Part shown: in pieces, positions 22,021 through 33,001 of the stretch
How the letters are laid out: each line of letters begins with the position of its first letter
How positions within the stretch are numbered: the first letter of the stretch is position 1
From: Dentipellis sp. KUC8613
Taxonomy: Eukaryota > Basidiomycota > Agaricomycetes > Russulales > Hericiaceae
Direction of reading: 5' to 3'
Length of the DNA: 64,000 nucleotides
NCBI GenBank assembly: GCA_002286715.1
Contig: NSJX01000044.1
Span: 42,249-106,248, forward strand
Notes under the pieces: model-generated
Told to the model about the DNA's origin: nothing
Database searches by the model: none
The model's input: only the letters and a program-made list of their open reading frames with translations
Position numbers and translations under genes: made by a program

Positions 22021-22190
22021 TAGACGACTGTGAACTACGTGCGTGCGCCATAAATGCCTACCCCGGGATTGACTTCATGCCATAGCAGAATAGCACAGAT
22101 ATCGAACTCTGATGCAGCTTAAATTCAAGAACAAACCGGCAACAAATGAATAAACTGACTCCATGATTTGTATCCTACGAGATGACACTG

Positions 22191-23585
22191 TCACCACTTC
22201 AAGTTAGAAATCGCAAATGCACACTGTTTCGTCCAATGCCAAGTATTGTGAAACATACGCTCCACATCGTTCTCGGGCTCTGCACGCCTGTGCCGTACCC
22301 GACCATGCAGAGCAGTCCGCGAGTACGAGCGCCTGATCGTGTGCAGCCGCTCCAACACTTCAGATGCGGTGAGGCGTCTGTCTGGATCGTCTTTCGTCAT
22401 GGCCTCAAACAGAGGTAATAACGTATCCAGATATCCAGCATATTCCTATCACAGTAGTAAGGGCTCAGATCGTTGAGCAGGGATTGCTTTCTCACATTTA
22501 CAGATAACTCTTTCATAGATTCTCCCATGGCGAAGATATCAGCCTTGAAAGGATCATATGGCGGCCTATTCTTATAGAGGGTCTCAGGAGCATGAACGGT
22601 CGCCTTGGACCAGACGTCTATGAGAACGGATTCAGTGGGTCCAAATTTTATGGACTCCCCGAAATCGATGATGTAATACTTGACACCGCCGACTTGCGTT
22701 CGAGTTCGGAGGCCAGAAAATATGTGGCCGCGCGCATCTTCGAAGTAACCATCCATATGAAAGCCGCGGGGGAAAATGCGGTCGCCGTCCATCAATATGT
22801 TCGCGATAGAGCAGTCTCTACAAGCAAAATCACTTTCGGTAGAAGGAAAACACGATATGGAACCACACACCTGTGCGCGATTCTGAGTTCGTGTAAGTAC
22901 TGAATTCCCTGTCCGTCATGTTGTCAGCTAAGAATGCAGAAAATTTCTCCGAATATTCACCTCGAGCGCTTGCTGCACCATGTCAAAAACTTCACCGACT
23001 GTATTGAAAGGAGGCTCGTGGTACATCAGTGGTCGACAGAACGGAAAGACCATAAAGCAATGATCCGGAGCTCGAATCACGTCGAGAAGGGGGATGGAAT
23101 GATTTCTCGAGTCCTTGCGCTGTTCGTCTTGGGAAAGGAATTCGGTGATGGCGACCTCGGTACTGTCTTCGGCTCTGCTCGGTATACGCTTGAGACATAC
23201 GTGACGGCTGTCAGAGATCCTGATGGCATCGATTGTTACTTCAGAACCAGCATCCTCCGTCACCTTGTCAGACCAGCGATAGTGAAAGAGCAGGTGTGAT
23301 TCCACATACCACATGTCGAATAGCATCTTCACATTGCTGAACCTGCACCTCTCCCTCTCCCTTCCAGGACGGGACCCACCCCGGACGAAAGCGAGGTCGC
23401 AGCATGTAACCTTTGCTTTGCAACCACGGCTGAATCTTCGCCCACTGACGCTCTACTCTGTGAAGCCTTGCCCGAGAGTCGCTTATCGGCTCGTCAATAA
23501 CTCGCTTGTCGTGCTCAAGATATGGCTCGTTGGTTGGCCAGCCGGGCCACATGACGACTTCCGGTGAAGGGCGTGGCGTATCCAT
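22191..23585 (-). CDS. Kinase-like protein K5, WPGWP family
   Basis: Minus-strand member. The start MDTPRPSPEVVMWPGWPTNE at 23585 was chosen because an acceptor (CTATAG) lies 6 nt upstream and the length matches K1; an in-frame ATG at 23657 is less likely. The N-terminal module has ERQWAKIQPWLQSKGYMLRP and FRPGWVPSW. Kinase-like motifs: VCLKRIPS, DVIRAPDHCFMVFPFC, GIQYLHELRIAHR joined to RDCSIANILMD, YYIIDFGES, VHAPETL and DIFAMG. It ends WHWTKQCAFAISNLKW and TGA (22193-22191). The WPGWP motif is preceded by Met where others have Ala, Val or Asp. Subgroup of K1, K7 and K8. Confidence 0.8.
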
Positions 23586-24757
23586 AGCGCCTATAGCTTT
23601 CGGTAAGCGGCACGATGATGCATCAATAGGAGAGAATACGGTCACAGTCATGCTCACCTGAGTTCAGTGTCCAACTTGCGACGTTGTGCAGGTGGTATTG
23701 CAGTAAGCAACAAGCTTGACAACGGGCGTAGCGACATGTTCAAAAAACAATAACGGCCTTGTTGAGGAGGCGCTGGGTCACAATCAGTCCCAGGCGCGCC
23801 AGCTTCCAGCATGTGCCACGCGCTCGGATCCAGGGCCGTACAGCCGGTGCCTATTACCTAACCGGGAACGCGGTGTCGCTTAAATTCTCTCGCGTCCCGC
23901 CGTCACCAGTAGTGACCGACTTGGGTCCCCTTGTTCTCTGCGTTCCGCCAGGGCCCCCCGCGATTTCGCGGACGTAACCAGGAAACTCGCACATCCCTAG
24001 AGGAACTATATGGCGGCTAATTCATGGTTACAAGTGACAGTGGCGCTGTGCCGAGCGGGATCTCCGTGACGGCTGTTTGGGATTGCATCGGAATACGGTT
24101 CCGTCGTCGAGCTTCTTCGACATGCACCGAGCGTGTCGGGAGGTGCGCTGTCTTTTGTCTCCGCTCTTAAAAAAAACATGCTGAATGATGCGAGAAATAG
24201 GGCAGCTATCGATATATCGTAGCTTCTCTCGCGGGCACGATAGCAACCTGCGGAAGAGATTCTATGGAGTTTCTACGCCAGTGTAGAGAAACTTGGGATC
24301 GGCCGACGACGAAACGCTACTGGTAACATAGCATGTGGCCGATCCCGCACCTTGCTCGACTGTCGTTTCGCTGTCTACACATGGATGTATATCGAGGGTC
24401 AGCTCCTTCCGAATGCTGTCGCCCTAACACCACTGCCGGTTTCGTTCCCCGTTTTTTATGGAATCGGATGGCGTGTCAGCCGATATAGCCAGTGACGCAG
24501 AAGATCAGAGTAGCCTCGCGGCTTATGAGATCAGTATGAAGTCATGTCCTTGAACCTCTTCTTAATTTCCGATACTGACTTGAGCTCAGGAATCTTTCTC
24601 GTCGGCATCGGCGTCTTGGTTCGACGTGGGCGCGCTACTTGGTTTCTAATTAGATAGGATTGGGTCGTAGATAATTACTTTGTAACACTAGGAACTTTCT
24701 GATATACCCTCTACAAAAGCGATATGCCGAAGCTTGCAAGCATCGAAAGCACCGAGC
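23586..24757. other. Spacer between K5 and K6, duplicate of the K2-K3 spacer
   Basis: 1.17 kb without a credible gene. Blocks at 23805-24440 match the K2-K3 spacer in the same order and orientation (see entry at 14039-15577). Confidence 0.5.
23805..23945. repeat. Array spacer repeat, copy 3
   Basis: The clearest copy: a GTGCCACGCGCTCGG start, a CCTATTACCTAACCGGGAAC core and a GCGGTGTCGCT block. Same orientation as the copies near 11786 and 14320. Confidence 0.55.
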
Positions 24758-26167
24758 CTACCATTTGAGGCCCTGGACTGCAAAAACTAGCTGCCTAGTC
24801 CAATGCCAACCGGAAATGAAGACTCGCCCGAGAGCGCTCGCTCGCTCGGACGAACTTCCTTCCACCCGAACATGCAATGCTGTCCTGGAGTACGATGACC
24901 TGATCTTGCAGAACTGCTCCATTGCCTCCGTAATAGTAGGCCGCGCATTCGGATCCTTCGCTGTCATGACGTTGATGAGCGGCACTAGCATATCAAAGTG
25001 CCCTTTATACCCCTGGCGGGTGTTAACAGCATTTTCAGACACAACGGAACAGTTCACTCACATCGACGAGAATCTTACGATATGTATTCCCCATAGTGTA
25101 GATATCTGCTTTGAATGGGTCATACGGAGGCCGGATTTCTCCTAACGTTTCGGGGGCATGAATGCAAGCCTTTGACCGGACGTCAATGAGGACACTGTCC
25201 GAAGGCTCAAACTTCATAGCTTCGCCAAAATCGATGAGACAGTATCTGACCCCGCCAATCTGCGTCCGTGTGCGGACTTTCGAGATTCGTCGCCCGCGCA
25301 TATCGAACTGCGCGTTGTCCAAGTGAAACCCGTGCGGAAACATTCGGGCAGCATCCATGAGGATATTTGCAGCCGAGAGATCTCTGAGGCGATTTCCGGT
25401 GAGCACGTGTACCCCGAAACGTACGCAGTAATACGCACCTATGAGCAATTCGAAGTTCGTGTAAGTACGCAAGTCCCTAGTCGCGGGTTAGCTATGCAAC
25501 AGCGTGAAGACGCGCTTTGAATCACCTCTAGCGTTTGAAATACCAGATCAAACCCTTCGCCCACAGTATCTAAGCGTCCCTTGCGAGATACCAGCGTACG
25601 ATAGAAAGGGAGCACTAAGAAGCAATGGTCCGGAGCTCGGATAACGTCAAGGAGGGGTATCGCGTGATTCCGTGCATCCTTCCGTTGTTTTGGCTGAGAG
25701 AGAAATTGGGTAATTGACAGCTCTGTACTATCTTCTGCTCGACAAGGTATCCGTTTGAGGCAGACTTGAAGACCGTCCGATATCCTCAACGCATCGATGG
25801 TCGTTGCTGCGTAGACGTTCTATGCAGTTACGATAGACTCGACTCAGAGCAACTTCCGACAATGAGTAGGAATAGAACTCACCTCATGCGGAATGGAGTC
25901 CTCTCTTGTCTCCACGTCGAATCCCTTCTCGGCTGTCTCTACTTGCCAAGAGGGAACCCAGCCTGGCCTGAACCGCGGCCGAAGCAAGTAGCCTTGACTT
26001 CGCAGCCACGGTTGGATTTTCTTCCACTGACGTTCGGTCCTGCGAAGCCTTGCACGATCTAGCTCACGTTCGACAGCAGGAGGATTGATATCCTCTTCCA
26101 GATATGGCTCGTCTTCCGGCCAGCCAGGCCACGCAACGACCTCTGGAGGGCAGTATGGGGCATTCAT
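24758..26167 (-). CDS. Kinase-like protein K6, WPGWP family
   Basis: Minus-strand member starting MNAPYCPPEVVAWPGWPEDE at 26167. N-terminal module: ERQWKKIQPWLRSQGYLLRP and FRPGWVPSW. Kinase-like motifs: VCLKRIPC, DVIRAPDHCFLVLPFY, GLAYLHELRIAHR joined to RDLSAANILMD, YCLIDFGEAM (Cys where others have Tyr), IHAPETL and DIYTMG. It ends WHWTRQLVFAVQGLKW and TAG (24760-24758). Nearest paralogue is K3. Its upstream region shares motifs with those of K8 and K9, which suggests a common promoter. Catalytic motifs intact. Confidence 0.8.
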
Positions 26168-26360
26168 GTGTAGCGTACTAGAGCGCTGGTAGCGATATGG
26201 TGGCACATCAGTTGGAAGACAGGATAGGTATTGGCAACAATTATCACCTTTTCAGAGGCTGCGAAGCCCGAGTCACAGTCTTTGATCGACATTATGGCCG
26301 ACGATAGGTTGGATGGGGGTTGATAGGGACTCGCAGGTTAATATGAGCTTAGGTGCTGAT

Positions 26361-26400
26361 TCCCTAGCAACGGCAAGCCTTAGAGTCCTATTGTTCAGGC
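26361..26400 (-). promoter_or_regulatory. Shared upstream motif, K6 copy
   Basis: Plus-strand reading TTCCCTAGCAACGGC, then a CTATTGTTCAGGC block about 12 nt later. The same pair occurs upstream of K8 (about 32576-32616) and K9 (about 34608-34647), each roughly 195-250 bp before the start codon. Conservation in otherwise drifting spacers suggests a regulatory element or a shared transcription start region. Confidence 0.45.
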
Positions 26401-27170
26401 GCTGTACACTTGTTCCAGAAATAGACTGGCGAGCAATGGAGGACATGGTCGTATAGGACTATTTCATATGGAGGTAGCGAGCGGCGAGCAAGGCTAAAGA
26501 CGTGCTGCGAGCGCGCTGCGGTTGCTGGCGTCAAGTTCGCGTTCCTGAACACAAAGTTGAGCATGATATGCGCATCTTAATGGTTGCTTGCCTCTTACAT
26601 ACTCAATCGAAAGCATGGCGATGATGCATACGTAGAAGGGTATGAAGTGATGCTTTGAGATGAAGGCATTCAGGCGGACTGGAAAGTCGAAGTCAAGGAA
26701 ATTGGACTCGAGCCACCATGCCCAGTCGCGCGGCCCGGCGGCCCGAAGTGACGAGGGAGTTACCAACAGCCGCCTCGTCTCAAACGTATATCAGGCAGTG
26801 AGGAGGACAACGCCAGACACTATAATCGTCCTACCGGGAGCCTCTCTATTGAAGCGAAAAACATAAGAACACAAGAAATTCCGCATAACTTTCGCTGAAC
26901 GAACTCATGACCATCCCATGCGTCGAGCTCTACGTCGTTGCATACAACAGAGGTTCTGATCCTGGTCCCGAGAGCGGCGAAGACCATGCATGCCTTCAAA
27001 TCTGCCATCAAACGAGAAAATATCTGTTTGCACGATATGCAATTTTCTCCCGACATAGTAGCTGCAGCCTGCTGTATCTACGTATGCGGAGATGTATTTT
27101 GATGGCGCACAAAGCTCAAACGTATGTACAACGCGCACCCATTCGTTACGCTGTGAGCATCGATCCCATA
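26401..27170. other. Spacer between K6 and H2 with possible coding remnant
   Basis: Minus-strand frames near 26494-26766 (containing GPRDWAWWLESNFLDFDFPV) and near 26950-27170 (containing EWVRVVHTFELCAPSKYISA) look more protein-like than random. They are not joined by clear splice sites and match no family I know. They may be the remains of another gene. Confidence 0.3.
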
Positions 27171-28266
27171 TCAAGAGCAAACGATGGCTCCATCTCGACC
27201 GAGAACCCGGGATCGAATTCCTAAGGATCAAGTTAGCCCCCATGCGGCAAAAGCAGTGGACTCTACCGACCTCGTCCCCAATATCGCTCATCGTATCTCC
27301 ATAGGCTGTCCCGTAGATTGATGGCCCCTCCGAGTCGTTCGAGACCATGCTCGCTCGTTCGACGTCCAGGTCCAATGTCCGAGCACCCCTCGCGCTGATT
27401 TCTGTGGCTTCACGCAACATATTCTCAGCGGCCGTAATTGAGCGATGATTCTGTAAGATAATCTACTCAGAAGCTTTCTTTCTCTGTTCATAAAAGTTTG
27501 ACTGACTTTGGAATTCGGTTCCCCCGCCAGCGCGTCTTCTGTAATTTCTCCGGAGAGGAACATCAGCAACCTCGCGCGAATGCCTTCGTATTCCTATCGA
27601 ACATCCAGACAGGTGAGTCAATGATATCTCACGAGACGTGAACAGCGAATACAACGTACCAATAAGTCTTTGTCATCGGCCCGGTCGATTCCGTCGAGGA
27701 GCTTCCGTAGGGCATCGATGGTTGTCTTCGTTGGCACGATACTTTCTAACTCTTCCAGGTGATTCTGCTGTGCCATTGCTCTTTTGGAGTGAAAGTTTGC
27801 GGTCTAAGAATGTGCGTCCGTAAAAATATAATGAACAATTCTGCGACCGACTGACCTGGATCTCATCCATGATCGTGGTGATCCTGTTCCGTATCTTTCG
27901 GATATTTGTCCTCACTGTCCAGAACTGATAGAACCGCTGCGCCTCAGTGAGTTCCAAGAACCACTCTCTGAACTTGTTGTGGTCGTCGTAGAGACTGAAA
28001 ATACGAAGCATCAACTGAAGTGATGTACGGGCAGGAAATGAGGTTTCGTACTCAACGATCATCCCCTTTATTCTAGCCCACTCTTTCGCATCGCGGTATT
28101 TCCGCAAAGGAATAGCAGCGGCAATCGAATCGTCAATTCCGTCAAGGCTCTCCTTCAGTTGCTTCACTTTGTGGCCGTTGAACTGCCTGGCGACAGCATG
28201 GCTTGAGCGCGTCGCTAGCGAGATAGCCCTCTCGACCATGAGCACCGGGTCGATCATCACAACCAT
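27171..28266 (-). CDS. Helical protein H2 of unknown family (paralogue of H1)
   Basis: Minus-strand gene starting MVVMIDPVLMVERAISLATR at 28266. Joined exons continue with TANFHSKRAMAQQNHLEELE, EYEGIRARLLMFLSGEITED and NHRSITAAENMLREATEISA. A last join at a GTAGAG donor leads to GIRSRVLGRDGAIVCS and TGA (27173-27171); this final join is the weakest. The N-terminal part is helical and aligns with H1: AVARQFNGHKVKQLKESLDG beside NQSNGHKLKTLKEEIDSVQD, and FYQFWTVRTNIRKIRNRITT beside FLGFWIIRNRIKAIQGRTRD. The C-terminal half is less conserved. Like H1 it lies between kinase-like genes. Function unknown. Confidence 0.65.
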
Positions 28267-28934
28267 AACGCGATGTCAGAAGAATGGAAAACGTGAAGTA
28301 GGAGTGTCTGTGAGGTTATAGATGGTTTCTTGAATATTCTCATCTGCCAGCACAGTAGGTGAATTTATACCGCCGAAGTAGACGCTACCAGATGCTCGCA
28401 CCTTCATTTCCCATCCGTACTGCAGAATAGGAACAAGGCAAGTATTTTTCTGGAGAGCGCCTGATGAGATCGATGAGCTGCGCAACTTCTACCAGCGAAG
28501 AGAGCAACGGGGTGTCAAACAATAAGGGACAATTACGGATGCAGGCCGTTGCCAGGCTCCAGGATACGAGGAACGGCGAAGTTCTCTATCAGTATCATCG
28601 CAGTATGACTATTATATCATCGCCATGAAGGGAACAATAGCAGCAACGGAAAAGGTGATGGAGAAACGAACATGGCAAGAGACTCGGGCGCGCGCGGACT
28701 TTGGGTGGCGGTGACGGCACGCGTCCCGGGAGCCGGCGGGCGCCTAGGCAACGGCCACATGGGAGCTCTCTTGTTCGACTTCGTCCATGCTAACCACTCT
28801 GTCCTTCTTGCTCAGTGATTCAAGGCTTACCTCTGCAGGTTTGAGGTAAGTCTGACTACCACTCCTTTTTATCTTACTCTTCTTATCTTACTAATGTATC
28901 GTTTGCATCGTGGCCAGTCACTGCAGGCTCAGGG
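28267..28934. promoter_or_regulatory. Divergent intergenic region between H2 and K7
   Basis: No credible gene. Around 28690-28760 is a GC-rich block that resembles, in reverse orientation and weakly, the array spacer repeat. Short repeats of TCTTA lie at 28868-28892, shortly before the K7 start. Confidence 0.35.
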
Positions 28935-30351
28935 ATGGCAAAGTCGTCGCTCCCAGGCCCTGCGCGAGATCTCGCTTGGCCCGGCTGGCCAGACGACGAA
29001 CCAGAACTAGACTACGACAAGCGGACCATACGGCTACCAAAGACTGAGTCTAGGGCGAGACTGTACAGACCAGAGCGTCAATGGGTGAAGATTCAGCCTT
29101 GGCTTCAAAGTCAGGGATACATGTTACGACCCCGCTTTCGCCCAGGATGGAATCCATCGTGGCAAGGAAAGAAAGGAGTAGATATAGACTGGTGCGAGGA
29201 TGCTATTGAACATACTGTACGCGTCATCGCGTGTTTCATTTGCTGTCCCATGGATTTATGCATTGTATCCAGAGCTCTGGTGCGGAAGTGGCGATTGACG
29301 CTGTCAGGATATCCGACGGCCGTCACGTATGTCTCAAGCGCATACCGTGTCGAGCCGAAGACAGTACAGAAGTCGCTATCACGCAATTCCTCTCTCAGGA
29401 TGAACAGCGCAAGAACCCACGAAACCACGCGATCCCCCTGCTCGATCTAATTCGGGCTCCCGACCATTGTTTCATGGTTCTTCCCTTCTGCCGAAATCTG
29501 ATATCCTCCACGCCACCTTTTGAAACCGTTGGAGAGGCCTTTGATCTCGTGGAACAAGCGTTGGAGGTGAGCCCATTGTTCTGATTCGATTTTCGCTGAC
29601 AATACGGCACGCAGGGTCTTGAATATCTGCATGAACTGAGGATCGCTCATAGGTGATCATTCACCTATCGGAGCTCATCGTAATCTGTACACTGAATAAG
29701 CGGCGCCGTAGAGACTTCACCATTACGAACATCATGATGGACGCCGACCGCATCTTTCCTCGGGGGTTTCACATGGACAACAATTACCAGGATGCATGCG
29801 GGCGTGAGATATCTGGCGTCCGTTCCCGGACGCGGGTCGGTGGAGTCAGATACTATATCATCGACTTTGGGGAGTCCATGAAATTCGGGCCTGACGACTC
29901 CGTCCTCATCGACGCGTGGTCCAAGGCAGGTATCCATGCGCCGGAAACCTTGGGACCTGACAGGCCTCCGTACGATCCTTTCAAAGCTGACATCTATACC
30001 ATGGGATACTCCCTCAAATACTTGACAGTCAAGGTAAGCGAGTATTCACCGCGTACTCTATAGCGTAGCTGATCGCCATAACAGGACTACGGCGGGTATC
30101 TTGACTCGCTGTCGCCACTGTTCGATGCCATGATGGCGGAGGACCCTGCTGAGCGCCCTGCCGCAGCCGTAGCCCTGGAACAGTTCCGCGCGATCAAGCG
30201 ATCGTACTCAAGGGCGGCACTGCACGCTCGCATTCGCCTCGACAAGCCTGGATTGAGGTCTGAAGCGGAGAACAGCGTGCAACGAACATTTCGCAACACT
30301 TGGCATTGGTCCAAACAGTTTATCTACGCCATTGTGAATCTCAAGTGGTAG
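28935..30351 (+). CDS. Kinase-like protein K7, WPGWP family
   Basis: Plus-strand member starting MAKSSLPGPARDLAWPGWPD. N-terminal module: ERQWVKIQPWLQSQGYMLRP and FRPGWNPSW. Kinase-like motifs: VCLKRIPC, DLIRAPDHCFMVLPFC, GLEYLHELRIAHR joined across an intron (about 29653-29709) to RDFTITNIMMD, YYIIDFGES, IHAPETL and DIYTMG. It ends WHWSKQFIYAIVNLKW and TAG at 30349-30351. K8 is its closest relative: both share the PNTES/PKTES segment, the SRTRVGG motif and the SLKYLTV segment. K7 and K8 are convergent, so the pair may come from an inverted duplication. Catalytic motifs intact. Confidence 0.8.
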
Positions 30352-30986
30352 TTATTATGTATTGTGGATTTATTTATGTCTTGCGAAACATCGTCCATTG
30401 GTAAATATGTTTATTGCTTGCATTTGAATTTTGCTAGTGACTCCGAGTTCACGGTGCGCTCGACGCGGATCATGGCACTGCCAACGGCTGTCCTTGAAGT
30501 GAAATGGGGAAAAACATGACGCCAGAAGAGTGCGGAAGGATCGAACGAATAAGTGAGTGGCGTGTAGACACACATTCTGACGATCTCGTTCACAGCGCGA
30601 TACGTTCAGCCCTTCAGGTAAACGTGCCCTCGTGAGTATTGAGACAGAACAAGGAAATACCGTAGTGGAAGAGTCACGAGTGGGGGCACCTTGCGTCTAC
30701 ATAGGAATTGCACGGCCTCCATGCAATGCGAAGAACTACCACCATCGGGTTGGCACGGGGCATCGAGCCGCGCGCTGGAAGGTGAAGATCGGTGAGGATA
30801 GGCGGTGCGTACATCTCACCCATTTTGTCACTGTTCTCATCTGTTATAACCGCCGCGATCACCAAGCCCAATCATTGACAGATATAGTGAGGTATGAGGC
30901 GCTCAAATTGAGTGAGTCGCGCAAGATGTAGGAAAACAAAATGTCTTTGTAGCCCTATGATACCTTCGAGCGAGCACTCAAGACGA
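30352..30986. other. Convergent spacer between K7 and K8
   Basis: No credible gene seen; open frames here show no motif and overlap on both strands. Confidence 0.4.
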
Positions 30987-32385
30987 TTACCACTTGAGGT
31001 TCAGCACTGCGAATATGCATTGTTTCGTCCAATGCCAGGTATCCCGAAAGACCCGTTCTACTTCATTCTCTAGTTTCGACTCGTAATTATATTTGTGAGT
31101 GCGTATGCGACCGTGCAACGCCGTCCTTGAGTACGTTCGTTTGATGGCGCGGAATTGCTCCAGCACTGCAGATGCACTAGGACGTCCACTGGGATCTTCC
31201 GCCATCATTGTGTCGAAAAGCGGCGACAACATATCGAAGTATGGTTCGTAATCCTGTCGCCAGTGGTCAGCCATATCTTTCAGCCCATAGCTGCTCGCTT
31301 ACCTGCACGGTCAAGTATTTCAGAGATGAACCCATGGTATAGATGTCGGCCTTAAAGGGGTCATAAGGAGGCCTGTCCGGCTCCAGTGTTTCAGGGGCGT
31401 GGATTGCTGCCTTGGACCAGACATCGATGAGGACGGATTCGTCAGGCCCAACTTTCATGGACTCTCCGAAGTCGATGATGTAGTACTTGACTCCACCGAC
31501 CCGCGTCCGGCTACGCAAACCAGATAGTTCACGCCCGCGAGTGTCCTGATCGTCACTGTCCATGTGGAAACCCCGAGGAAAGATGCGGTCGGGATCCATC
31601 ATGATGTTCGCAATCGAGATGTCTCTACAGTAAAGTAGGTTATCCCGTATACAATCCGACGCAAAGGTGGGTTCTGACCTGTGAGCGATGTTCAAGCCGT
31701 GCAAATATTCGAGTCCCTATACGCCATATCGTCAGCGAAAGTCAGCTGAAGACATTAGTTCCTCACCTCCAACGCTTGCTCCACCATATCGAATACCTCT
31801 CCGACGGTTTCAAAAAGTGGAAAGTGGTGCATCAAGCTTCGACAGAAGGGAAGGACCATGAAACAATGGTCTGGGGCCTGAATCAGATCGAGAAGAGGTA
31901 TCGCGTGGTTCCTTGGGTCCTTGCGCTGTTCGTCTTGGGAAAGAAACTGAGTGATAGCGACTTCCGTACTGTCTTCAGCTCGACACGGTATGCGCTTGAG
32001 ACATACGTGACAGCCGTCAGAGATCCTGATAGCATCCATCGTCACGTCCGCACCAGAGTTCTAAGTGGGATGAGCGAATTCATAGAAACCAAACAAGAAT
32101 GGTAGATTTACGCACCGTATGGTCGATAGCATCCTCGCACCAGTCCAAATCCACCTTCTCCTTCATCTTCCAAGAAGGGATCCATCCTGGGCGAAAACGA
32201 GGTCGCAACATGTATCCCTGACTTTGTAGCCAGGGCTGAATCTTCGCCCACTGGCGCTCTGACCGGTACAGTCTTGCCCTAGACTCAGTATTTGGCAGGA
32301 GTCTGGCCCGCTTGTCGTATTCAAGATCTGTTTCATCGCGTGGCCAGCCGGGCCACGCTATGGTTTCTGAATACGGCGTATTCAT
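30987..32385 (-). CDS. Kinase-like protein K8, WPGWP family
   Basis: Minus-strand member starting MNTPYSETIAWPGWPRDETD at 32385, preceded by a probable 5'UTR intron (acceptor CACCAG). N-terminal module: ERQWAKIQPWLQSQGYMLRP and FRPGWIPSW. Kinase-like motifs: VCLKRIPC, DLIQAPDHCFMVLPFC (Gln where others have Arg), GLEYLHGLNIAHR joined to RDISIANIMMD, YYIIDFGES, IHAPETL and DIYTMG. It ends WHWTKQCIFAVLNLKW and TAA (30989-30987). Close to K7. The upstream region carries the motif pair shared with K6 and K9. Confidence 0.8.
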
Positions 32386-32575
32386 TTCGCGTGCGCCGGA
32401 GAGCTGGTGGTGATGTGGTGACAAATAAGCAAGGGAATGGATAGACACCGACAGCGATGTTCACCTTATCAGAGGTCATGAACCCAGAGATGCGGTCTTC
32501 GGGTGACGTTGTGGTCTACAACAGGTTGGATGGAAATCGTGGGTTTATAAAGAATTGACCAATGCACTAGACCGG

Positions 32576-32616
32576 TTCCCTAGAAACGGCAATCCTTTGA
32601 GTCCTATTGTTCAGGC
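32576..32616 (-). promoter_or_regulatory. Shared upstream motif, K8 copy
   Basis: GTTCCCTAGAAACGGC followed by GTCCTATTGTTCAGGC, as upstream of K6 and K9. It lies about 195 bp upstream of the K8 start, in the same relative orientation. Confidence 0.45.
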
Positions 32617-33001
32617 ATTCTTACCTTGTTCCGAAGACAATTAGGCAGACAATAAAGGACGTGTCTGTACAGAGCTGTGCGTATTACCCGCGCCTGATAT
32701 GGAGGTATCGAGTCGCGAGCATATATACGCGTTGCGAGCACGTTGCGGTTGCCGGCGCCAATCTCGCGTTCCTCACGTCCTGAGAAATTCATCATTTGGG
32801 CGTATTTCCGAGGTGGCGGTTCCAGCAGACAGCATGGCTTGCACGGGAGGCAACGATGTGTTCGATTTTGAGACTTCGGTATGCCCGATGTATGTGAACC
32901 GCGGTGGTTGACCTAGATAGCTTGTTTACCGCAGTTCTGAAGTTCTTGGACAGGAGATCGGAGAAGTGTAAGATGAAATAATATATAATTTCAAGAGGAG
33001 A
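32617..33001. other. Spacer between K8 and K9
   Basis: No credible gene; includes the distal promoter of K8 and the 3' flank of K9. Confidence 0.35.
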
